Positions 57,117 to 64,000 of a stretch of DNA of 64,000 nucleotides are shown piece after piece. A program made the position numbers and the translations under genes. The stretch covers positions 1 to 64,000 of the forward strand of contig NZ_CALUWO010000009.1 of assembly GCF_944324505.1 (NCBI RefSeq), written 5' to 3'. Every line of letters starts with the position of its first letter. Positions within the stretch are counted from its first letter, which is position 1. The notes beneath the pieces are model-generated. The model was not told the origin of the DNA. It made no database searches and was given only the letters and a program-made list of their open reading frames with translations. The stretch comes from an uncultured Desulfovibrio sp. Lineage in GTDB: Bacteria > Desulfobacterota > Desulfovibrionia > Desulfovibrionales > Desulfovibrionaceae.

Positions 57117-58274
57117 ATGAAGACCATCTATCTTGACAACAATGCCACCAGCGCCGTGGCACCCGAAGTGCGCGAGGCCATGCTGCCCTATCTGGGCGAA
57201 GCCTATGGCAATCCCTCTTCCATGTATGCCTTCGGCGGCCAGGTGGCCGGCGCCGTGGACGAGGCCCGGCAGCAGATAGCGCAGCTCATCGGCGCCCGGC
57301 CGGAAGAAATCATTTTCACCTCCTGTGGCTCGGAAAGCGACAATACGGCCATCTGGAGCGCCCTGCAAACCCAGCCCCGGAAGCGCCACATCATCACCAC
57401 CCGCGTGGAGCATGCGGCCATTCTCAGCACGGTGGAATTCTGGGAAAAGCAGGGCGGGTATGAGGTGACGCTGCTTTCCGTGGACGAAAAGGGCCGCCTG
57501 GACATGGATGAATACGCCGCCGCCCTGCGCGAGGATACGGCGCTGGTCAGCATCATGTGTGCCAACAACGAGGTGGGCAATATCTATCCCGTGGAACAGA
57601 TGGCAGCCATGGCCGCGGAAAAGGGCGTGCTCTTTCACACCGACGCCGTGCAGGCCGTGGGCAAGGTGCCGCTGAACATGGCCCAGAACAGCATCGGCAT
57701 GCTGTCCCTTTCCGGGCACAAGCTGCACGCCCCCAAGGGCATCGGCGTACTCTACGTGCGCAAGGGCGTGCGCTTCAGTCCCTTCCTGCGCGGCGGCCAT
57801 CAGGAGCGCGGCCGTCGGGCAGGCACGGAAAACGTCCCCCACATTGTGGCCCTGGGCATGGCGGCCAGGCTTGCCGCCAGCCACATGGACGAGGAGCGTA
57901 CCCGCGTGGCTGCCCTGCGCGACCGCCTGGAACAGGGCATCCTGGCTGCCGTGCCGGATTGCCGCGTCAACGGCGATACGGAAAATCGCCTGCCCAATAC
58001 GTCCAACATCTCTTTCAAGAATGTGGAAGGGGAGGCCATCCTCCTGCTGCTTGACCGCCTGGGCATCTGTGCCAGCTCCGGCTCGGCCTGTACCTCCGGC
58101 AGCCTGGAACCGTCCCACGTGCTCCGGGCCATGAACGTGCCCTTCAACTATGCCCACGGTTCGCTGCGGCTCTCCCTGTCGCGCTATACCACCGAAGAGG
58201 ACGTGGACTACGTGGTGGATAACCTGCCGCAGGTCATCTCCACCCTGCGTGCCATCTCCCCCTTCAAGAACTGA
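57117..58274 (+). CDS. nifS: Cysteine desulfurase (NifS/IscS)
   Basis: PLP enzyme that releases sulfur from cysteine as a persulfide for NifU. 385 aa. NNATSAVAPEV start, PLP lysine Lys202 in LSGHKLHAPKG, mobile catalytic Cys325 in SSGSACTSGSLEPSHVL. The distance from the NifU stop (2 nt) shows co-translation. It is the last gene of the metA-rrf2-nifU-nifS unit. Confidence 0.96.
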   Translation: MKTIYLDNNATSAVAPEVREAMLPYLGEAYGNPSSMYAFGGQVAGAVDEARQQIAQLIGARPEEIIFTSCGSESDNTAIWSALQTQPRKRHIITTRVEHAAILSTVEFWEKQGGYEVTLLSVDEKGRLDMDEYAAALREDTALVSIMCANNEVGNIYPVEQMAAMAAEKGVLFHTDAVQAVGKVPLNMAQNSIGMLSLSGHKLHAPKGIGVLYVRKGVRFSPFLRGGHQERGRRAGTENVPHIVALGMAARLAASHMDEERTRVAALRDRLEQGILAAVPDCRVNGDTENRLPNTSNISFKNVEGEAILLLLDRLGICASSGSACTSGSLEPSHVLRAMNVPFNYAHGSLRLSLSRYTTEEDVDYVVDNLPQVISTLRAISPFKN

Positions 58275-58301
58275 TCAACACCTGCCCACAGGCGCAGACA
58301 A

Positions 58302-58337
58302 CACAGGGGAGGAAGAGCGTGCTCTTCCTCCCCTGTG
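58302..58337 (+). terminator. Long hairpin after nifS
   Basis: CACAGGGGAGGAAGAGC (58302-58318) is complementary to 58321-58337; the apical pairs must open to leave a usable loop. No T-run follows. It lies 27 nt after the nifS stop. Confidence 0.65.
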
Positions 58338-58463
58338 CCTTCCATGGGACCATGCCGCGAAGAATGGGGGGCCGTGCATCTCTCCTGCTGGACGATTTCC
58401 CCTTTCCGCAGCTTCTTTCATATGACATCCTGCCAGGGAAGTCTCCCTGCATGGCTTGTCTTC

Positions 58464-59255
58464 TCACTCCATGATCTTCCTGCTGAATTCCTGGGCGTAA
58501 ATCTGATTATCAAGTTTGAAAAGCGCAATCTGCCCGCGATATATCCTGATAGTGTCACCAGCAACATCAGACAGGGCTGTAATATAATACTCTTTAAAAG
58601 TACTGACGATTATAAATTCATCAATGCCACTTTTTATATATGTAAAGCGCTTGTTTGCTGATTCAACAGTATATTGAATCACAATAACAGCTGCCATAAG
58701 TATAAATATTATGAAGCACACATTTGTTCTCAAAAATGTATATTCACCTATTATGAATGACAGATTAACAACTTTAAAAAGCACTCCAAAAACACAAAGA
58801 ATTCCAACAATGCTCATTCCATGCCATAGCGTCATATAATAAGTCTGAGTATACCATAAGAATGCTGTGTATAGTGATAGCATTAGCATATGAACAAAAA
58901 TAAATTTCATATTTGATTTTTTATATTTATTATGATAAATACGAACATCATTCCACAGGAAGAGGCAGTAAATAAATACGAACAAATAGCTTAACCCTTG
59001 TAGCACCTCTTCTGTTCGCAACTCCATAAGATACAGATGGTCAACTTTATAATAAGCAAATCTAACAGTCTTTTGTATCAGCGAAAGAACAAACCCAAGA
59101 CATAACAATAACGGTGCAAGTCTGATTATATAGGTATAAATATCTTCACTGAGACGGTTGAGACGTTGAAGATTATCGTCCTCTCCCGAGCTATCCTGTT
59201 GCATTGTATTAAGTATTTCTGCCTTTTTGGGTTTGCGACTTCTCCACTTGGCCAT
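58464..59255 (-). CDS. AT-rich orphan membrane protein of unknown function
   Basis: 263 aa. A basic/polar cytoplasmic start (1-40), then five predicted membrane segments (about 43-60, 85-101, 117-134, 145-165, 178-196), then a soluble end of about 65 aa (YIKSGIDEFIIVSTF; IRIYRGQIALFKLDNQ). The gene is strikingly AT-rich (roughly one third G+C by eye) with codons such as ATA, AAA and TTT that its neighbours avoid, so it was probably acquired by transfer. GGAGGG precedes the ATG at 59255 on the minus strand, and its upstream region is also AT-rich. I recognise no family. Confidence 0.85.
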   Translation of the reverse strand: MAKWRSRKPKKAEILNTMQQDSSGEDDNLQRLNRLSEDIYTYIIRLAPLLLCLGFVLSLIQKTVRFAYYKVDHLYLMELRTEEVLQGLSYLFVFIYCLFLWNDVRIYHNKYKKSNMKFIFVHMLMLSLYTAFLWYTQTYYMTLWHGMSIVGILCVFGVLFKVVNLSFIIGEYTFLRTNVCFIIFILMAAVIVIQYTVESANKRFTYIKSGIDEFIIVSTFKEYYITALSDVAGDTIRIYRGQIALFKLDNQIYAQEFSRKIME

Positions 59256-59383
59256 GCTTCCCTCCAGGGAATCAGTATCTTATAAAAATAAATATAAGTA
59301 AATATATAGCATCTGTGCCTCCCGGAAAAATACCAGAACCATGCGAGCATAAAGCAAATCAGCCACAACGGGAAAAATACGAC

Positions 59384-59430
59384 AAAAAACGGGGGATATG
59401 GTGTTGTTCTCCACCATATCCCCCGTTTTT
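59384..59430 (-). terminator. Strong bidirectional terminator of the CDF gene
   Basis: A 19-bp perfect stem (59385-59403 with 59412-59430) around TTGTTCTC has A5/T5 at its base on both strands. On the minus strand it lies 29 nt after the CDF stop and shields the AT-rich gene from read-through. Confidence 0.92.
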
Positions 59431-59458
59431 ATACGGTATGGAACTGTCCTTTACGGTC

Positions 59459-60901
59459 TCAGCATTCCACTCCGCTGGCAGCGGCCGGCTCCAGATGAAT
59501 GCTGACACGGCCCAGCGAGGGCAGCAGCTCCCGCAGCTGACTTTCCAGACGGGAAGAGATGACGTGTGCCTGCGCCACCGTGCAGTCTGCCGCCACTTCG
59601 CAATGGAAGCTCACGCACAAGCCCTGCTCTGCCGTGGCATAGGCGGAAAACTTGTGCGCCTTGCTCAGCAGGGGCTCGCGGTCCACGGCCTGGCGAATCT
59701 GGTCCCATGCGGCCTGGACTTCCGGCGAAGCCGCCGTCAGCCCGCGGTAGGAAGCTGCGGCATCCCGCGGTTCCAGATGGGTCAGGATTTCTTCCAGCGA
59801 CAGGCTGCGGCTCACGTCTTCCTCAAAGGCACGAACCTGTTTGTGCGCCCGGGCAAAGGGCATGTCGGCAGGCAGTTCCACATGCAGTTCAATGCGTGTG
59901 GCCGTGCCGCTGCGCAGCACGTGAATATCGTGCACATCCAGTCCCTGACGCTCGGCCGCACGCTGAATGACCATGAAGGGGTCCAGCGGTGCCGCCGGCG
60001 AGACCATGGGTTCCACGTGCACGGTCACATCCGCCCCGGGCAGGATGCTGTCCACCGCCAGCTCGGCCTCATGCGCCAGGCGGTGCCCTTCGCTGACGCG
60101 CACACAGGGATCCACCCCCACCGTCAGGTCCACAAAGGACTGGGGACCACTGGTGCGCAGGCGCACCCGGCGTACGGCCGTAATGCCGGACAGCGCTCCC
60201 ACGGCCGCCTCGATCTGCTGGCATTCTTCGGACGAGCTGGAATCCATGAGGGTATTCACGGCATCGCGGGCCATGTGCAGGCTGGCCCGGAAGATGATGA
60301 CGGCCACAATGAGTGCCGCGACCGTATCTGCCTGCACCAGCACCTTTTGCAGGGGGCCGGTAATGTGCAGCGCCGAGGCCAGCCAGACAGCCAGCACGCC
60401 CACCAGCACCACGGCCGATGACAGGATATCCGTGGCAAAGTGCAGGGCATCGGCCTCCAGTGCCTGGCTCTTGGTTTCGCGCGCCACGCGCCGCAGCATG
60501 CGAACGCGGTTGATGTCCACAATCATGGAAATGGCCATGATGACGGCCCCCCACAGCGAGGGCACCACCGGCTCGCCGCCGCCCAGCAGCCGCTGGATGC
60601 CTTCATAGATCACCCAGAAGCTGATGAGGAAGAGCAGCAGGGTCTCGGCCAGGGCAGAAAGATTTTCCACCTTGCCGTGCCCGTAGGGGTGGCCGCTGTC
60701 CGCCGGACGGCTGGACACGCGCACGGCATAGAGCGTCATGAGCGCAGCCAGCAGGTCCAGCCCGCTGTGCAGCGCCTCGGAAAGAATCCCCAGGCTGTTG
60801 GTGTACAGCCCCACCACAAGTTTGAGAAGGGTCAGCCCCAGGGCCGCCAGCACGGAAAAAATGGCGGCTCTGTGCTTGGCCTGTGTGTGTTCATGCTCCA
60901 T
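59459..60901 (-). CDS. Cation diffusion facilitator transporter with triplicated C-terminal domain
   Basis: 480 aa; CDF proteins are usually about 300. The membrane part (about 12-215) has six segments with metal site pairs H45/D49 (SEALHSGLDL) and H154/D158 (ADALHFATDI), the HxxxD pairs linked with zinc-type transport. HPYGHGKVENLSAL and the N-terminal MEHEHTQAKH are typical. After it come three ZT_dimer-like cytoplasmic repeats, each ending in a similar strand: VHVEP (294-298), THLEP (374-378), IHLEP (468-472). ATG 60901 follows AGGAG at good spacing; a TTG at 60907 is too close. Exact metal is unknown. Confidence 0.9.
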   Translation of the reverse strand: MEHEHTQAKHRAAIFSVLAALGLTLLKLVVGLYTNSLGILSEALHSGLDLLAALMTLYAVRVSSRPADSGHPYGHGKVENLSALAETLLLFLISFWVIYEGIQRLLGGGEPVVPSLWGAVIMAISMIVDINRVRMLRRVARETKSQALEADALHFATDILSSAVVLVGVLAVWLASALHITGPLQKVLVQADTVAALIVAVIIFRASLHMARDAVNTLMDSSSSEECQQIEAAVGALSGITAVRRVRLRTSGPQSFVDLTVGVDPCVRVSEGHRLAHEAELAVDSILPGADVTVHVEPMVSPAAPLDPFMVIQRAAERQGLDVHDIHVLRSGTATRIELHVELPADMPFARAHKQVRAFEEDVSRSLSLEEILTHLEPRDAAASYRGLTAASPEVQAAWDQIRQAVDREPLLSKAHKFSAYATAEQGLCVSFHCEVAADCTVAQAHVISSRLESQLRELLPSLGRVSIHLEPAAASGVEC

Positions 60902-60918
60902 GTCCAAAACTCCTTGAC

Positions 60919-60945
60919 AAAAAAGCCCCCGAAGGGGCTTTTTTT
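60919..60945 (-). terminator. Intrinsic terminator of trxA-trxB-bamD
   Basis: AAAAAAGCCCC (60919-60929) pairs with GGGGCTTTTTT (60934-60944) around CGAA. T-runs lie on both strands. It lies 25 nt past the bamD stop and just upstream of the CDF ribosome site. Confidence 0.88.
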
Positions 60946-60969
60946 CAGCAGTATCACATCCAGGGATGT

Positions 60970-61701
60970 CTACAGCCAGCGGAACCAGTCTCGCCAGGAA
61001 CCTTCCCGCCGTTCGCGCCGGTCGTTGGCCTCTTCCTCCCGATAGTGGAGATAGGCGGCCTGGGCTTTTTCCTGGGCATGGTCAGCCACTTCCGGCACAT
61101 CGCCAAAATTGGCCATGATGAAGCGGTAGCGCCGCCAGGCCGGGCCGTATTGCTTCATGTGCCAGAACACATCGGCAATATAGAGTTCGTGCTCGGCCAT
61201 GATCTTGCGGCAGCGGGCCATCTTTTCGTCCGCATCCTTGGCATAGGGGGAATCGGGATAGGTTTCCTTCAGCCGGCTGAAGACATTGTAGGCTTCCTGC
61301 ACTTCCGTGGTGGCGCGGTCGATGGAACGGAACTGTCCCAGCAGCGACATGCCGGTCTGATACAGCACGTAGGGAATGGCCTCATTGCGGGGATGCATGG
61401 ACTCGAAGTCCTTGTAGGCTTCGGCGGCCAGCACGTATTCCTCGTCAAGATAGTAGGCATCGGCCAGTGCCAGCTCGGCTTCCAGCGTATAGGGGCTGAA
61501 GGGATAGGCATCCCGCAGCTTGGTATACATCTCCACAGCGCGCACGTAGTTCTTTTCGCTCATGGCTTCATTGCCGGACTCGAAAAGCTCCTGAGCGGTA
61601 TCTTCCGGCGGCGGCAGATAAATCATGTCGATGATGCCGCAGCCGGAAAGGGTAACGAGCATGAAGGCCAGAGCCAGAGAGCGAAGAGAGGATTTAAGCA
61701 T
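60970..61701 (-). CDS. bamD: Outer-membrane assembly lipoprotein BamD
   Basis: 243 aa. Type II signal peptide with lipobox LSGC (Cys21). The mature protein has about five TPR units: [72 protein letters not shown]. With BamA it inserts beta-barrel proteins into the outer membrane. ATG 61701 overlaps the last codons of trxB (8 nt), so translation is coupled. Confidence 0.93.
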   Translation of the reverse strand: MLKSSLRSLALAFMLVTLSGCGIIDMIYLPPPEDTAQELFESGNEAMSEKNYVRAVEMYTKLRDAYPFSPYTLEAELALADAYYLDEEYVLAAEAYKDFESMHPRNEAIPYVLYQTGMSLLGQFRSIDRATTEVQEAYNVFSRLKETYPDSPYAKDADEKMARCRKIMAEHELYIADVFWHMKQYGPAWRRYRFIMANFGDVPEVADHAQEKAQAAYLHYREEEANDRRERREGSWRDWFRWL

Positions 61702-62623
61702 GGAGCTGTTCCAGGAAGACGAATGCCGCCTGCGCGGCAGTTGCGCCGTCACCAGCGGCGGTTATGACCTGACGGCAGAGCTTGGAGCGAACGTCCCCGG
61801 CGGCAAAGATGCCGGGAATGGACGTGCGCATTTCCGCATCCGTCACAATGAATCCTTGTGCGTCACGCTCCAGCGCGGCCGGCAGAAAAGCGGTTCCCGG
61901 TTCAAAGCCCACATAGATGAAGAGACCCTGAACGGCAATGCGGCGTTCTTCTCCGGTGGTCACATGACGCACGGTAATGCCTTCCAGCGCCTTTTCCCCG
62001 TGCAGCTGACTCACCACGCTGCTGCGTACCAGCTCCACCTTGTCGGGCATGGCCTCCAGCTTGTCCTGGTAAATCTTGGCCCCCCGGAAGGCATCGCGAC
62101 GATGGATGACATAGACCTTGGCAGCCAGCTTGGCCAGATAGAGGGATTCTTCCAGGGCGGAATTTCCCCCGCCCACTACGGCCACGTCCTGCCCGCGGAA
62201 GAAGTTGCCATCGCACAGGGCACAGTAGGAAACCCCCCTGCCCTGCAGCAGGCTTTCACCCGGCAGGCCCAGCCGCCGATGATGGGCGCCGCTGCACACC
62301 ACCACCACACGGCACTGGTGTACCTCGTCCTTGCCGGCTTTGACGGTAAAGGCTCCGGCCTCGCCGCTCACCTCCGTCACGGCGCTGGCGCTGCGCTCCA
62401 CCGGCAGCCCCTCAAGGTGCGCCGTGAAGAGATCGGCCAGCTCGTAGCCCTTGATCCCCTTGGGAAAGCCGGGGTAGTTCTCCAGCTCGGCCGTCTGGAG
62501 AATCTGCCCACCGGAGGTCATCTGCTCGAACAGACGCACGGAACAGCCGGAACGGGCCAGATAGAGGGCGGCGGTGATGCCCGCCGGCCCGCTACCGATG
62601 ACTGCGGCATCGAAGGTGCTCAT
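61694..62623 (-). CDS. trxB: Thioredoxin-disulfide reductase
   Basis: FAD/NADPH enzyme that reduces TrxA. 309 aa. FAD site [19 protein letters not shown], redox pair Cys134-Cys137 in YCALCDG (CATC or CAVC in most homologues), NADPH site [15 protein letters not shown], and the C-terminal [11 protein letters not shown]. Its ATG overlaps the trxA stop by 4 nt (ATGA). Confidence 0.96.
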   Translation of the reverse strand: MSTFDAAVIGSGPAGITAALYLARSGCSVRLFEQMTSGGQILQTAELENYPGFPKGIKGYELADLFTAHLEGLPVERSASAVTEVSGEAGAFTVKAGKDEVHQCRVVVVCSGAHHRRLGLPGESLLQGRGVSYCALCDGNFFRGQDVAVVGGGNSALEESLYLAKLAAKVYVIHRRDAFRGAKIYQDKLEAMPDKVELVRSSVVSQLHGEKALEGITVRHVTTGEERRIAVQGLFIYVGFEPGTAFLPAALERDAQGFIVTDAEMRTSIPGIFAAGDVRSKLCRQVITAAGDGATAAQAAFVFLEQLHA

Positions 62624-62943
62624 GCCAGGGCCTTGGTGTCAAGAATATCCTTGATGGCATCCTTGCCCACGGCGCCGGTCACCTGTTCCACGGCTTCGCC
62701 GTTCTTGAACAGGATGAGCGTGGGAATGGCGCGAATGCCGAATTTGGTGGGCGTGGCCGGATTTTCGTCCACGTTCATCTTGACGATGCGCACACGGCCC
62801 GCATATTCCGCTGACAGTTCGTCAATGACAGGGGCAAGAGAGCGGCAGGGGCCGCACCAGGGCGCCCAGAAATCAAGCAAAACCGGCTGATCGGACTTCA
62901 AAACAAGGGTATCAAAGGTCGCGTCAGTAATCTGTTCAGCCAT
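62620..62943 (-). CDS. trxA: Thioredoxin
   Basis: 107 aa; cytoplasmic protein disulfide reductant. Active site WCGPC with Cys30 and Cys33 after LLDFWAPW, then the cis-proline loop [13 protein letters not shown]. It is first of the tightly overlapped trxA-trxB-bamD unit, so the thioredoxin system and outer-membrane assembly share one message. Confidence 0.97.
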   Translation of the reverse strand: MAEQITDATFDTLVLKSDQPVLLDFWAPWCGPCRSLAPVIDELSAEYAGRVRIVKMNVDENPATPTKFGIRAIPTLILFKNGEAVEQVTGAVGKDAIKDILDTKALA

Positions 62944-63023
62944 GTCTGACTCCTTCGTTCGTTGAGGTATGGGAAGAAAAATCGCGTACCCCGTCTGCAG
63001 CAGGGCACGCCAACAGCGCTATC

Positions 63024-63052
63024 AAGGTAGATTGCCCATCGGCAAGTGTCAA
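63024..63052 (-). promoter_or_regulatory. Candidate promoter of trxA-trxB-bamD
   Basis: On the minus strand: perfect TTGACA (63052-63047), 17-nt spacer, TACCTT (63029-63024). It sits just after the tsaD stop (63057), so the trx unit could also receive read-through from tsaD. Confidence 0.5.
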
Positions 63053-63056
63053 GACA

Positions 63057-64000
63057 TCATGCCGCTACATGCGGCACCCCATCCCGGCGCATGTCGTCGG
63101 GAATGGGCCGCCCCCGGGGAATGGCCTCCAGCGAAAGGTCATGCCGCCAGCCCTCGCGCGCCAGCAGCCAGCCGGCATACGCCACCATGACGGCATTGTC
63201 CGTGCAGTAGGCCGGCGCAGGCATGATGGCCCGCCCTCCGTGACGGCGCATGACCTCCCTGGCGCGGGCACGCAAATGGCTGTTGGCCGCCACGCCCCCT
63301 GCCAGGATCAGGGTCTTGAGGTCCGGCTGCCGTTCCAGGGTGCGCTCCACCTTGATCATGAGCGTATCCACAATGGCCCGCGTGTAGGAGGCGCAGCAGT
63401 CGCACAGCACGCGCGAGGCTCCCTGCGCCGTCGTCACCGGGCGCGGCCAGCGGGCAGAGGGCGGCAGACTGTCCAGATAGGCGGATGCCGCTGTCTTGAG
63501 ACCGCTGAAGCTGAAATCCAGCGTGGCATTGCGCACATAGGGGCGCGGAAACGGCACGGCCCGGTCATCTCCCGCGCAGGCCAGCGCATCCATGAGCCTG
63601 CCCGCGGGATAGGCCAGGCCCATGAGCTTGCCGGCCTTGTCAAAGGCTTCTCCCGCAGCATCATCCAGGGTCCGGCCCAGCGTCACAAAACGTGCAGGGC
63701 CTTCCATGCGGTACAGATGCGTATGCCCCCCCGACACCAGCAGGCCCAGCGCGGGAAAGGGCAGCGCCTCTTCCAGCCCTGCCGCCAGCAGATGGGCATG
63801 CAGATGGTTAATCCCCAGCAGACGCGCCCCCGTGCCCAGCACCAGCCCCTTGGCAAAGGCCACGCCTACCAGCAGGCTGCCCAGAAGTCCCGGCCCGCGC
63901 GACACGGCAACCACATCCAGGTCTGCCGGGCGGCAGCCGGTGCGCTGCATGAGCGTATCAAAGAGCACCCCCATGAAGCGGTAATGCTCCCGCGACGCCA
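63057..64000 (-). CDS. tsaD: tRNA N6-threonylcarbamoyladenosine synthase TsaD, 5' end outside window
   Basis: Transfers threonylcarbamoyl to A37 of ANN-decoding tRNAs. The frame is open to the right edge, where it reads ASREHYRFMGVLFDTL, the usual segment after the first about 40 residues of TsaD. The metal site NHLHAHLLA and substrate loops VSGGHTHLY, DDAAGEAFDK, GGVAANSHLR and CTDNAVMVAY are present. Only the N-terminus (about 40 aa) is missing. The Met at 63974 is internal, not a start. Confidence 0.93.
   Translation of the reverse strand, partial: ASREHYRFMGVLFDTLMQRTGCRPADLDVVAVSRGPGLLGSLLVGVAFAKGLVLGTGARLLGINHLHAHLLAAGLEEALPFPALGLLVSGGHTHLYRMEGPARFVTLGRTLDDAAGEAFDKAGKLMGLAYPAGRLMDALACAGDDRAVPFPRPYVRNATLDFSFSGLKTAASAYLDSLPPSARWPRPVTTAQGASRVLCDCCASYTRAIVDTLMIKVERTLERQPDLKTLILAGGVAANSHLRARAREVMRRHGGRAIMPAPAYCTDNAVMVAYAGWLLAREGWRHDLSLEAIPRGRPIPDDMRRDGVPHVAA

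Noticed and set aside
56260-58274. Nitrogen-fixation cluster
   Set aside because: nifU and nifS names come from domain layout; no nifHDK or cofactor genes are present, and an IscR-like gene precedes them, so general Fe-S assembly is the better reading.
63972-63974. ATG as the start of TsaD
   Set aside because: Upstream codons read ASREHYRF, conserved TsaD sequence, so this Met is internal and the gene leaves the window.

Overview
The window is a GC-rich (my estimate is a little over 60% G+C) chromosomal segment of an anaerobic, Gram-negative bacterium. Gene content and protein style point to the family Desulfovibrionaceae (sulfate reducers), but the species cannot be fixed from the sequence alone. 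The clues are: hydrogenase maturation genes hypD/hypE; a DUF362 ferredoxin; an acetyl-type MetA; an IscR-like Rrf2/NifU/NifS Fe-S cluster; an S21 protein starting PGVFLNEDD; a DUF1844 protein; and lipoproteins plus BamD, which imply an outer membrane. No phage, IS element, CRISPR array or rRNA was found. It is mostly housekeeping chromosome, with one AT-rich gene that looks foreign.

Layout. 1-313: three glycine tRNA genes, two of them identical, then a terminator. 581-2146 (-): MgtE. 2244-12807 (+): NAD synthesis (nadC-nadA-nadB), two tandem paralogous exported proteins of unknown function, rlmI, a class V aminotransferase, a DUF1844 protein and argC, closed by a 15-bp hairpin. 12878-15724 (+): hypD-hypE and a cupin. 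16298-17323 (-): argF. 17535-18959 (+): an exported AppA-like phosphatase homologue without its catalytic residues. 19291-21179 (-): upp-uraA. 21398-28717 (+): tRNA 2-selenouridine synthase, a D-amino-acid PLP enzyme, DUF362 ferredoxin, a DMT exporter, an amino-acid permease and a membrane-anchored binding protein. 29006-34420 (-): two small exported proteins and carB-carA. 34715-42137 (+): argG-argH-lipoprotein, a HisD-like protein, an EF-G paralogue and rsmA. 42226-49943 (+): HU, rpsU-yqeY, mutS2, dnaG, rpoD (a macromolecular-synthesis cluster). 50036-52093 (+): a secreted nuclease, queC and an unknown gene, overlapping. 52347-53231 (-): a carbamoyltransferase-like protein without catalytic motifs. 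53408-58274 (+): phosphatase, ferredoxin, then metA-rrf2-nifU-nifS. 58464-64000 (-): AT-rich membrane protein, CDF transporter, bamD-trxB-trxA and the 3' part of tsaD.

How the genes work together. argC, argF, carA, carB, argG and argH cover most of arginine synthesis, and carAB also feeds pyrimidines; upp/uraA salvage uracil. nadA/B/C make NAD from aspartate. metA (predicted acetyl-CoA type), the Fe-S regulator and nifU/nifS link sulfur assimilation with Fe-S assembly. trxA/trxB maintain thiols. dnaG, rpoD, rpsU and mutS2 serve replication, transcription and translation.

Most notable: three proteins keep a recognisable enzyme fold but lack the catalytic motifs (AppA-like, OTCase-like, HisD-like). 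Also notable are a CDF transporter with a triplicated C-terminal domain, a kinase-less BvgS-like sensor domain, the tandem exported paralogues and the AT-rich orphan membrane protein.
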